Position numbers and translations under genes: made by a program. A model generated the notes under the pieces. It searched no databases. It saw nothing but the letters and a program-made list of their open reading frames with translations, and was not told the DNA's origin. From Rhodothermales bacterium (GTDB lineage Bacteria; Bacteroidota; Rhodothermia; Rhodothermales; VXPQ01), in contig JANQSQ010000124.1 of the NCBI GenBank assembly GCA_028283985.1, forward strand, positions 1 through 10,177: a stretch of DNA of 10,177 nucleotides, read 5' to 3'. The first letter of the stretch is position 1. Each line of letters begins with the position of its first letter. Shown here one piece after another: positions 1 through 6,317 of this stretch.

Positions 1-33
1 GCATTGAAGCAAAAAGCCTCAACGGTCAACTAG

Positions 34-63
34 GGCCTGTTAATACTATGCAGCAATGCTCTG
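34..63 (+). repeat. Left terminal inverted repeat of the candidate MITE
   Basis: This 30-bp arm matches the reverse complement of 267-296 with four mismatches, one near the outer end and three clustered before the shared GCTCTG. All four are transitions, which suggests slow decay of an originally perfect pair. Confidence 0.6.
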
Positions 64-266
64 TTCCGTCAGGCACGGCGTCAATCAAGGCGCGAGAAGT
101 GAAGTTTGGCGGTTCCAAACGAGCGACGAGCAACGAAGAGCGACGCCGTGACCGGCGGAACCCGCAGGGCGGGGCCTCGTTTCCCGCCATGCGGCGTTGC
201 CGCTCGCTTATGTGGCTGGGCCACACTGCGCTCGCGGTGCCTGGCCTGGCAGGAAAACAGGCCCCG

Positions 267-296
267 CAGAGCGCCGCTGCATAGTGTTAACAGGCC
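267..296 (-). repeat. Right terminal inverted repeat of the candidate MITE
   Basis: This is the partner of 34-63. It is followed at once by TA (297-298), the possible target-site duplication. Confidence 0.6.
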
Positions 297-422
297 TAAA
301 GTGTAGCCAACGGGCGAAGAGAACTGCACAGGATAATCGTCATTCATACGCACTCCATCAGGAAGCGTCATGGTATCGAGCGGTCGACACAGAAAGGATC
401 CGCAAAAACAAATTCCGCACTA
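297..422. other. Gene-free spacer, nothing recognised
   Basis: This stretch lies between the terminal-repeat element and the stop of the minus-strand small gene. I see no coding frame with family resemblance and no RNA gene. The only repetition is a 10-base direct repeat (ATCAGGAAGC at 357-366 and 422-431), which may be chance. Confidence 0.4.
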
Positions 423-713
423 TCAGGAAGCAAGAAAGATGAATCCCGTAAAGATACCCTCTTTACCGGTTGCTGCGGTCTTGAGCACATACTTGTCTTC
501 AAATCTTTTCCGAAGATATGTGCGCAACGGCTGCACCTCTTTCTTCTCCAGTTTGACCTTGAGCACCGTGTCCCCCGTCAGGCGTTCGGCAGCACGCCCG
601 ATGGAATCGTACTTGGAAGAACGGCCCCTTCTCACGGCGCTGGACATTTCTGCCTTTGCCTGTTCGGAAGACAGAACCTCAACGGAAAATTGGCCGGCTT
701 TTTTCTTTGCCAT
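423..713 (-). CDS. Small basic protein with RGRSSKYD motif (paralogue A)
   Basis: A 96-residue protein of unknown function. I chose the start MAKKKAGQF at 713 because the longer open frame upstream reads as hydrophobic, AT-rich intergenic sequence. The protein is rich in Lys and Arg, has no signal peptide or membrane segment, and carries RGRSSKYD at residues 29-36. A segment then follows with a regular hydrophobic pattern (ERLTGDTVLKVKL) and an LRTYLRKRF stretch. The protein encoded at 1101-1403 on the other strand has the same layout: RGRSSKFD, GLSRDDVLRIE, NLRGYVARNV. The two therefore look like diverged paralogues. The basic character and small size would fit a nucleic-acid-binding or phage/plasmid-type accessory protein, but that is inference. 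No Shine-Dalgarno site is evident. Confidence 0.7.
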   Translation of the reverse strand: MAKKKAGQFSVEVLSSEQAKAEMSSAVRRGRSSKYDSIGRAAERLTGDTVLKVKLEKKEVQPLRTYLRKRFEDKYVLKTAATGKEGIFTGFIFLAS

Positions 714-773
714 TGTGCAATATACAGGTTGGTGGGGGTTGACGATACATTGCGGATAGTAAACACACAAAAA

Positions 774-837
774 ACGGAGCGATGCTACGAAGCTACCTAC
801 ATACGCAGGATCCGTCTTATTGGTAACATCCCTCCGT
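774..837. repeat. Inverted repeat, possible hairpin or operator upstream of paralogue A
   Basis: The arms 774-784 (ACGGAGCGATG) and 827-837 (CATCCCTCCGT) pair at 10 of 11 positions across a 42-base loop. The repeat lies 61 bases upstream of the minus-strand start at 713. It could be a leader structure of that gene or a regulator site. The long loop makes a stable RNA hairpin less certain. Confidence 0.3.
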
Positions 838-989
838 AGTTTATGAGTATAGGTAACGAAATACAAATACACAAGACAAGAAATCATCGACTACAACAAA
901 TAATTTTGATTACTCGGAACGAATTCCCTTTGTCCTTGCACCGCGTACTTTACATGCCTATATTACCGGAAGAGAAGCGGTGGTTTCGA

Positions 990-1005
990 CGCATTTTCGA
1001 ATGCG
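990..1005. repeat. Short perfect hairpin with TTCG loop
   Basis: CGCATT and AATGCG form a perfect 6-bp stem around TTCG, about 95 bases upstream of paralogue B. UUCG-type loops stabilise RNA hairpins, although the closing pair here is U-A rather than the favoured C-G. No T-run follows, so it is not a typical terminator. It may be a leader structure or chance. Confidence 0.25.
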
Positions 1006-1100
1006 CGATAAGGCAGCGGAATTGCTCTATCGAGACTATTTACGCTCATTAGCCGCCTTCCGGGTTCGCATGTTCCTTAATGATTACACTGGCATCTCCT

Positions 1101-1403
1101 ATGACATTCTATACGACAACCATGTACAAGGACGAAGCCAACGCGCTTCTGAGCAAGCTCCGTTCCAAAGCCGATTCGGGCCGGGGACGCAGTTCCAAAT
1201 TCGATCCGCTCGTAAAGCATATTGAAGGGTTATCGAGAGACGATGTGCTGCGCATAGAGGCGCTATCCGTAACGGACGTAACGAACCTGCGGGGTTATGT
1301 AGCGCGCAACGTCCGGGGGGGCAAGCACCTGAAGATCCAATCCCGGCGGATGCGCGGTCTGGATGCGAAGAAATTCCGCGTGTACGTTTCCCGCGCAAAA
1401 TAG
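1101..1403 (+). CDS. Small basic protein with RGRSSKFD motif (paralogue B)
   Basis: A 100-residue protein from the start at 1101. This start puts the RGRSSKFD motif at residues 28-35, nearly the same place as in the minus-strand paralogue (29-36). Starts at 1080 and 1122 are also in frame, and no ribosome binding site decides between them. After the motif come an amphipathic helix-like segment (PLVKHIEGL), a segment resembling DDVLRIEAL and NLRGYVARNV in its partner, and a basic tail ending VYVSRAK. There is no signal peptide or membrane segment. It stands 25 bases before the DUF192 gene on the same strand and may be co-transcribed with it. Function is unknown; a nucleic-acid-binding role is only suggested by the basic composition. 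Confidence 0.7.
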   Translation: MTFYTTTMYKDEANALLSKLRSKADSGRGRSSKFDPLVKHIEGLSRDDVLRIEALSVTDVTNLRGYVARNVRGGKHLKIQSRRMRGLDAKKFRVYVSRAK

Positions 1404-1428
1404 AAATAACATTCCGCAGATTGTGCCC

Positions 1429-1938
1429 ATGGTGCGGTATATCTACCTTTTCCTGGTGGTCATAACGATCGCGGCATGCGGGAACGAGTCGTCTTCGCCC
1501 GCCACGGAATACACTGAAGAAAATTTTCCTTCCATCCCGTTCCGGGATGACGGTGACCTTACGTTCTTTCGAGGCGGAGAAGAGGTGGTCACCATCGACA
1601 TAGAAATCGCCGAGTCGGACTCCGCACGCATACGAGGGCTTATGCAGCGGCCTTCCCTGCCCGAAAAGAGCGGCATGCTCTTTCTTTTCGAACGGGAAAT
1701 CATGCAAATATTCCATATGTCGAACACGCCGCTCGCACTGGACTTGCTGTTCACGGGAAGCGACTCCATGGTGGTCGATATCGACAAATACAACCGCCCC
1801 TTTACATCCGACCTCATTCGCTCGGACGTTCCGGCACAGTATGTCATCGAGGTGCCGGCGGGGTTTGCGGATCGCTACGGCCTCATGGAAGGGGAGCGCG
1901 TGCACTGGATTCGGCACGATGCGGACGCCGGCTTGTAG
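1429..1938 (+). CDS. DUF192 family lipoprotein
   Basis: A 169-residue protein. The start at 1429 gives a clean lipoprotein signal: MVRYIYLFLVV, then a lipobox-like IAAC with the lipidated cysteine at residue 17. The longer open frame upstream adds polar residues that would spoil the signal. The mature part is a DUF192 domain with the family landmarks RGLMQR (69-74), GMLFLF (82-87), FHMSNTPLALDLLF (95-108) and VPAGFADRYGL (142-152). The usual FWMKNT box reads FHMSNT here, a mild departure. DUF192 proteins are widespread and mostly exported or membrane-anchored; no firm biochemical role is established. I expect the protein on the periplasmic face of a membrane. It is convergent with the A-type carrier gene, 43 bases away. 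Confidence 0.88.
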   Translation: MVRYIYLFLVVITIAACGNESSSPATEYTEENFPSIPFRDDGDLTFFRGGEEVVTIDIEIAESDSARIRGLMQRPSLPEKSGMLFLFEREIMQIFHMSNTPLALDLLFTGSDSMVVDIDKYNRPFTSDLIRSDVPAQYVIEVPAGFADRYGLMEGERVHWIRHDADAGL

Positions 1939-1951
1939 CGAAATTATTCGC
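1938..1951 (+). terminator. Weak hairpin after the DUF192 gene
   Basis: GCGAA and TTCGC form a perfect 5-bp stem around ATTA, starting at the last base of the stop codon and lying between two convergent genes. There is no T-run, so intrinsic termination is doubtful. Confidence 0.2.
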
Positions 1952-1981
1952 AGGCGCCCTTCACCCTATTGGCGGACTTGA

Positions 1982-2317
1982 TCAGAGTCCGAAACTTTCA
2001 CCGCAGGCACAGGTCCGGGCTGCTTGCGGATTGGTAAAATAGAACCCCTTCCCCTCGAGGCCGTCCGTAAAATCAAGCTCGGTGCCATCCAGACAAGCGG
2101 CGCTGCGCCAATCAAGGACGACGGATAAGCCATCCACCTCGATTATCCGGTCACCTTGCTGCCGGACCGTATCCCAACCCAGATCGTACGTAAGTCCCGA
2201 ACATCCCCCTGGAACTACGGCAACCCGCAGCATCGTTGCGGCCAAATCCACTCCCTCTCCTTCGGCTACGGTGAGAAGTTGTGTCAGGGCGCGCTCGGTA
2301 ATGCGTACAGATTCCAT
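1982..2317 (-). CDS. A-type iron-sulfur cluster carrier (SufA/IscA/ErpA family)
   Basis: A 111-residue protein, close to the usual family length. The start MESVRITERALTQL at 2317 matches the canonical beginning of these proteins, so I reject the upstream in-frame codons. The three cluster-ligand cysteines are present: Cys39 in PGGCSGLTY, and Cys103 and Cys105 in the C-terminal CACGESF box. The FTNPQAARTCACG segment corresponds to the family's F-x-N-P...C-x-C-G motif. A further cysteine at 75 is not a standard ligand. A-type proteins accept Fe-S clusters from the scaffold and pass them to target enzymes in the cytoplasm. The gene is divergent from sufB with 186 bp between them, which suggests shared control. 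I leave the symbol blank because SufA, IscA and ErpA cannot be separated safely. Confidence 0.92.
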   Translation of the reverse strand: MESVRITERALTQLLTVAEGEGVDLAATMLRVAVVPGGCSGLTYDLGWDTVRQQGDRIIEVDGLSVVLDWRSAACLDGTELDFTDGLEGKGFYFTNPQAARTCACGESFGL

Positions 2318-2349
2318 AGGAACGACGAATGCGATAAGCAGCAAGTCAC

Positions 2350-2395
2350 GTTAGGATGCTCTGATTAATTCCGCGAAGTTGAGAGCATCCGTTAA
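2350..2395. promoter_or_regulatory. Inverted repeat, candidate operator in the suf control region
   Basis: GGATGCTCT (2354-2362) and AGAGCATCC (2382-2390) are perfect 9-bp inverted arms with a 19-base spacer. Allowing a two-base bulge, GTTA on the left (2350-2353) extends the symmetry against TAAC (2392-2395). The site lies between the predicted promoters and the A-type gene start, within that gene's leader. It could bind a dimeric regulator or form an RNA hairpin in the leader. It is not a terminator of either flanking gene, since both genes read outward. Confidence 0.4.
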
Positions 2396-2426
2396 CACTC
2401 GGTGAAGACAGGAACGAAACGAACCC

Positions 2427-2455
2427 TTGTTCGGTTGCAAACGTACTTATTTTTT
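2427..2455 (+). promoter_or_regulatory. Possible Bacteroidota-type promoter for the suf operon
   Basis: TTG at 2427-2429 and TATTTTTT at 2448-2455 loosely fit the -33 TTG and -7 TAnnTTTG pattern, with 18 bases between. The last base of the -7 box deviates. This would give sufB a leader of roughly 40 bases. Confidence 0.3.
2438..2445 (-). promoter_or_regulatory. Possible -7 promoter element for the A-type carrier gene
   Basis: Read on the minus strand this is TACGTTTG, an exact TAnnTTTG match. I see no good -33 element at the right distance. It lies inside the predicted suf promoter on the other strand, so the two promoters may compete. Confidence 0.3.
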
Positions 2456-2503
2456 TCCCTGTTCTTGCGCGGTTCGCGCTCAACGATTTTCCTCTGCTGA
2501 TCC

Positions 2504-3970
2504 ATGCCCACCACGGAAACAGAGTTTCTGCACGAAGTCGCTGCCGGTGAGTACAAATACGGCTGGGAAACGAACGTCGAGGCCGATACGATACCGAAAG
2601 GCCTTGACGAAGAGGTCATCCGTCTGATTTCCGCCAAGAAAGACGAGCCGGAGTGGCTGCTTGAATGGCGCTTGCGGGCATGGCGGCATTGGGAAAAACT
2701 GGCCTCCAACCCGGCGGAAAAATACCCGCGCTGGCCGCATTTGAAGTATACGGCACCGGATTTCCGGAATATCACGTATTACTCGTCGCCGAGCAAGAAG
2801 CCGCGGTATGAAAGCCTCGACGAGGTCGATCCGGATTTGCTGGAAACGTTCGAGCGGCTGGGTATCCCGCTGGCCGAACAGGAAAAACTGGCGGGCGTGG
2901 CGGTAGATGCCGTCCTCGATAGCGTGTCTGTCCACACGACCTTCAAAGAGGAACTGGCCGAGCAGGGCATTATCTTCTGCTCGTTTGGAGAAGCCGTACA
3001 GGAGCATCCCGAACTGGTGCAGAAATACATGGGGTCCGTGGTGCCGTATACGGATAACTTCTATGCCTCCCTGAACGCTGCGGTGTTTTCCGACGGTTCC
3101 TTCTGCTATATCCCGAAAGGCGTCCGCTGCCCCATGGAGCTTTCAACGTATTTCCGGATCAATCAGGCAGGTACGGGGCAATTCGAGCGTACGCTGATCG
3201 TGGCTGAAGAGGGCAGTTACGTAAGTTATCTCGAAGGTTGCACGGCCCCGATGCGCGACGAAAATCAGTTGCATGCCGCGGTCGTGGAAATCGTCGCCGA
3301 GGCGCACGCAGAAGTAAAATACTCGACCATTCAGAACTGGTATCCCGGTGACAACGAGGGGCGCGGGGGCGTGTTCAACTTTGTCACCAAGCGGGGTATT
3401 TGCAAGGGTGACCACGCAAAGATCTCCTGGACGCAGCTTGAAACCGGATCGGCCATCACATGGAAATATCCCAGCGTGATTCTGAAAGGAGACCGGTCTG
3501 TGGGAGAATTCTACTCGGTGGCTTTCACCAAAGGACGGCAGCAGGCCGATACGGGCACCAAGATGGTGCATCTGGGGAAAAACACGAAAAGCACCATCAT
3601 CTCGAAGGGGATCTCCGGGGGGCGCAGTAATAACTCCTACCGGGGGCTGGTAAAAATCAACAAGGGCGCCGAAAATGCGCGAAATTTCTCCCAATGCGAT
3701 TCGATGCTGCTTGGGGATCGGTGCGGAGCGCATACCTTCCCCTACATAGAAATCAAAAATCCCTCGGCACAGGTGGAACATGAAGCCACCACCTCGAAAA
3801 TAGGGGAAGACCAGATGTTCTACTGCTTCCAGCGCGGTATCGGAGAAGAAGCCGCCATCAAACTCATCGTCAATGGATTTTGTAAGGAAATTCTTGCAAA
3901 ACTTCCCATGGAGTTTGCCGTAGAGGCGCAGAAACTGCTGGACATCGAGCTGGAAGGATCGGTAGGATAA
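2504..3970 (+). CDS. sufB: SufB, Fe-S cluster scaffold subunit of the SufBCD complex
   Basis: A 488-residue protein of normal SufB length. SufB is the scaffold on which the nascent cluster forms, in complex with SufD and two SufC ATPases in the cytoplasm. The family core is clear: an EGCTAPMRDENQLHAA segment, the IQNWYPGD box, and the C-terminal NFSQCDSMLLGD box. By counting, Cys398, His426 and Glu427 sit at the same spacings as E. coli SufB Cys405, His433 and Glu434, the residues tied to cluster assembly and sulfur transfer to SufD. The N-terminal region (GLDEEVIRLISAKKDEPEW) is the usual helical part. The start at 2504 begins MPTTETEF; the TGCTGATCC before it is no real Shine-Dalgarno. It is the first gene of the operon, 91 bases ahead of sufC. 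Confidence 0.97.
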   Translation: MPTTETEFLHEVAAGEYKYGWETNVEADTIPKGLDEEVIRLISAKKDEPEWLLEWRLRAWRHWEKLASNPAEKYPRWPHLKYTAPDFRNITYYSSPSKKPRYESLDEVDPDLLETFERLGIPLAEQEKLAGVAVDAVLDSVSVHTTFKEELAEQGIIFCSFGEAVQEHPELVQKYMGSVVPYTDNFYASLNAAVFSDGSFCYIPKGVRCPMELSTYFRINQAGTGQFERTLIVAEEGSYVSYLEGCTAPMRDENQLHAAVVEIVAEAHAEVKYSTIQNWYPGDNEGRGGVFNFVTKRGICKGDHAKISWTQLETGSAITWKYPSVILKGDRSVGEFYSVAFTKGRQQADTGTKMVHLGKNTKSTIISKGISGGRSNNSYRGLVKINKGAENARNFSQCDSMLLGDRCGAHTFPYIEIKNPSAQVEHEATTSKIGEDQMFYCFQRGIGEEAAIKLIVNGFCKEILAKLPMEFAVEAQKLLDIELEGSVG

Positions 3971-4061
3971 GCGATGCCGGTACGGTGATTCTTCCCGCAT
4001 GGCGCCCGCGCCCTTTCATACTATAGATACGAGATACGCGAAACGCGGAATTCATTCAAAC

Positions 4062-4823
4062 ATGGCAATTCTTCAAATCAATAATCTGCATGCCCGGATC
4101 GAGGAGCAGAACATCCTCAAGGGGGTCGATCTGACGGTCGCCGCAGGCGAAGTGCATGCAATCATGGGGCCGAACGGGTCTGGAAAAAGTACGCTCGCGT
4201 CGGTGCTTGCCGGAAGAGAAGAATTCGAGGTGACAGACGGAAACGTCCTGTACCGGGGGCAAGACCTGCTGGAGATGGAACCGGACGAACGCGCCCTCGA
4301 AGGTGTTTTCCTGGCCTTTCAATATCCGGTCGAACTACCAGGGGTCAGTATGAATAACTTCCTGCGGCAGGCGCTCAACCAGCAGCGGGAATACCGCGGA
4401 GAAGAACCGCTTTCGGCAGGCGCCTTTCTGAAGCGAATGAAAGCATGCGCCGCCCTCGTGGATCTCGATCCGCAACTCATGAGCCGTTCGGTAAACGACG
4501 GTTTTTCCGGCGGAGAGAAAAAACGAAATGAGATTTTCCAGCTCGCCATGCTCGAACCGAGCCTGGCTATCATGGATGAAACGGATTCGGGACTGGATAT
4601 CGATGCATTGCGGACCGTTGCGGACGGCGTCAATGCGCTCCGGCGCAGCGACCGGTCCTTTGTCGTTATTACCCATTACCAGCGGCTTCTCAATTACATC
4701 ATTCCCGATGCGGTTCATGTGATGGTGGGGGGGCGAATCGTCCGGTCCGGAGGCAAAGAGCTTGCCCTCGATCTGGAGGAAAAAGGGTACGACTGGATTC
4801 GGGAAGAAACCGTGGCGGTATAG
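4062..4823 (+). CDS. sufC: SufC, ABC-type ATPase of the SufBCD complex
   Basis: A 253-residue cytoplasmic ATPase that drives conformational change in SufB-SufD during cluster assembly. The motifs run in order: Walker A GPNGSGKST at 36-44 (Lys42), Q-loop Gln87, signature FSGGEKKRNE from 148, Walker B LAIMDE at 168-173, the typical SufC stretch TDSGLD at 174-179, and the switch His205 in ITHYQRLL. The start MAILQINNL at 4062 fits the family; the open frame runs 21 codons further upstream but those residues are not SufC-like. It is followed 40 bases later by sufD. Confidence 0.97.
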   Translation: MAILQINNLHARIEEQNILKGVDLTVAAGEVHAIMGPNGSGKSTLASVLAGREEFEVTDGNVLYRGQDLLEMEPDERALEGVFLAFQYPVELPGVSMNNFLRQALNQQREYRGEEPLSAGAFLKRMKACAALVDLDPQLMSRSVNDGFSGGEKKRNEIFQLAMLEPSLAIMDETDSGLDIDALRTVADGVNALRRSDRSFVVITHYQRLLNYIIPDAVHVMVGGRIVRSGGKELALDLEEKGYDWIREETVAV

Positions 4824-4863
4824 ATCCGGCAACCGATCGTACACATTTTGACAGGTTGCTACT

Positions 4864-6222
4864 ATGTCGAATTCCCATAAAACCATATCTCTCGAAGCAT
4901 CGTTCGTGGATGCGTTCGAAGCGTATGTCGGCCATCCGCCGCCGGCAAATGCATCAATGCCCGTAAACGGCCTGCCCCCCCTTAACGCCATGCAGGGGTT
5001 TCGCCGACAAGCTATCGAGCGCTTCCGGGAATTGGGCATCCCCTCCCGGAAGCACGAAGCCTGGAAGTATACGCATATCCCGGAGGCGCTCGCTCGCGGC
5101 TTTGCCGTATCTACCGCAGGTTCGGCGCCCGACCCCGAGGCCGCTGAAACCGCGCAATACGCGCTCGCCGGCCTCGATGCACATATCGTCGTACTCGTCA
5201 ACGGACGTTTTGCGGGGGATCATTCCCTTATCGGCGCCCTCCCGGAGGGTGTTGCAATTAGCGGGCTGGGGACAGCCGCATCCACGCATCCGGATATCCT
5301 GCGCAAGCATTTCGGGCGGTATGCAGCCTGGGAAGAGGAAAGCTTTACCGCGCTCAACACAGCGTTTGCGAACGACGGGCTTTTCATATATGTCCCCAAG
5401 GGAAAGATCATCGAAAAACCGATCCACGTAATCAATCTGCAGAAGACGAACGAGCGCCTTTTCCTGCAGCCCCGCCACCTGCTGGTATTCGAGGAAAACA
5501 CACAAGCGAAGATTATCGACACCTCCTGCGCCCCGATCAGCGAAGCAACCTTCACGAATGCCGTTACCGAGACATTCGTGGGCAAGCGGGCTATGGTGGA
5601 AATGTATTTCGTGCAGGATCCGGGCAATGACCACGCGGTCGTTTCGACCACGCATGTCTACCAGGAAATGGCGAGTACCTTCACGGCAACGACCGTAACG
5701 CTTACCGGCGCCGTCGTCCGGAATAATCTGAATGTGCTGCCCAATGCCCCGCATTGCGAAACGCACCTGTACGGCCTGTTTCTTCCTGGCGGCAACACGC
5801 AAGTGGACAACCGCACCCTCGTGGATCATGCCCGGCCGGACTGCGTCAGCAACGAATTGTATAAGGGTATCCTGAATGACCGCGCTTCCGGCGTATTCAA
5901 TGGCAAGGTCTTCGTGCGGCAGGACGCACAGCGCATAAATGCCTTCCAGGAAAACAAAACCATCGTGCTCACAAACGAGGCCACGATGAACGCCAAACCG
6001 GAACTGGAGATTTACGCGGATGACGTAAAATGCAGCCACGGCGCCACCACGGGCCAACTTGATCCCGAAGCCTTGTTTTACCTGCGTTCCCGGGGAATGA
6101 CCAAACAACAGGCGCAGGGCCTCCTGCTGCATGCGTTTGCGGGAGATATTCTTGACCGCATATCCATCGAGCCGCTTCGCAGAATGCTCGACGAACGCGT
6201 TACCCGCCTTTTCGGCGAATAA
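4864..6222 (+). CDS. sufD: SufD, structural partner of SufB in the SufBCD complex
   Basis: A 452-residue SufD, near the usual length. SufD is a SufB paralogue that pairs with it through the shared beta-helix core and is needed for iron entry and cluster formation. The N-terminal helical region carries the family motif GIPSRKHEAWKYT (58-70). The C-terminal core has KCSHGATTGQLDPEALFY; the histidine, His392 by my count, corresponds to the conserved His360 of E. coli SufD at the SufB-SufD interface. The last segment, LLLHAFAGDIL, is the usual SufC-contacting helix region. The start at 4864 lies 8 bases after CATTTTGACAGG, a sequence also seen before modB. Confidence 0.96.
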   Translation: MSNSHKTISLEASFVDAFEAYVGHPPPANASMPVNGLPPLNAMQGFRRQAIERFRELGIPSRKHEAWKYTHIPEALARGFAVSTAGSAPDPEAAETAQYALAGLDAHIVVLVNGRFAGDHSLIGALPEGVAISGLGTAASTHPDILRKHFGRYAAWEEESFTALNTAFANDGLFIYVPKGKIIEKPIHVINLQKTNERLFLQPRHLLVFEENTQAKIIDTSCAPISEATFTNAVTETFVGKRAMVEMYFVQDPGNDHAVVSTTHVYQEMASTFTATTVTLTGAVVRNNLNVLPNAPHCETHLYGLFLPGGNTQVDNRTLVDHARPDCVSNELYKGILNDRASGVFNGKVFVRQDAQRINAFQENKTIVLTNEATMNAKPELEIYADDVKCSHGATTGQLDPEALFYLRSRGMTKQQAQGLLLHAFAGDILDRISIEPLRRMLDERVTRLFGE

Positions 6223-6317
6223 TGCGGGGAAATCCGGACGTATACCGGGTTGCCGGACACCGTGTATTCGTCGCCATTTTGTAAACCGGCCTTGTCCATA
6301 AGACGAAAGCGGCATCC

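Larger units (their letters stand above)
33..296. mobile_element. Candidate MITE or internally deleted insertion sequence
   Basis: The two ends are imperfect inverted repeats: 34-63 and the reverse complement of 267-296 agree at 26 of 30 positions, starting GGCCTGTTAA and continuing through ACTATGCAGC to GCTCTG. A TA dinucleotide stands directly outside each end (31-32 and 297-298), in the contexts CTAG and CTAA. This fits a TA-type or YTAR target duplication, as known for some IS5-family and IS630/mariner-type elements. The interior is GC-rich and has no convincing transposase; the short open frames crossing it resemble nothing I recognise. I infer a non-autonomous element mobilised by a transposase encoded elsewhere. 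It could also be the joined ends of a deleted insertion sequence. Family assignment is not possible from sequence alone. Confidence 0.6.
714..1100. other. AT-rich divergent intergenic region between the two small paralogues
   Basis: About 390 bp lie between two divergent genes. The stretch 841-900 has only 18 G or C in 60 bases, far below the neighbouring operon. It should contain both promoters. A TAnnTTTG-like -7 element of the Bacteroidota type (TAATTTTG) lies at 901-908 on the plus strand, but without a clear -33 partner. Two inverted repeats are listed separately. The short open frames here look accidental in composition, and I call no gene. Confidence 0.45.
2318..2503. promoter_or_regulatory. 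Divergent control region of the A-type carrier gene and the suf operon
   Basis: These 186 bases must carry promoters for both directions. They hold an inverted repeat near the A-type gene and two overlapping promoter-like stretches further right, each listed separately. No regulator gene (Rrf2/IscR or SufR type) is found in the window, so any regulator acts from elsewhere. Confidence 0.6.

Noticed and set aside
26..371. Short open frames on both strands inside the terminal-repeat element
   Set aside because: They are Arg- and Ala-rich products of GC-rich DNA, mutually overlapping, with no transposase motif such as a DDE signature.
843..1052. Open frame of 69 codons in the AT-rich intergenic region
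   Set aside because: Its composition is random, no motif or start signal supports it, and it ends inside hairpin-bearing non-coding DNA.
978..1100. GGTTTCGACGC near 983, like the conserved start of a tmRNA
   Set aside because: No acceptor stem or TPsiC-like end follows at a tmRNA-like distance, and that distance would run well into the small coding gene.
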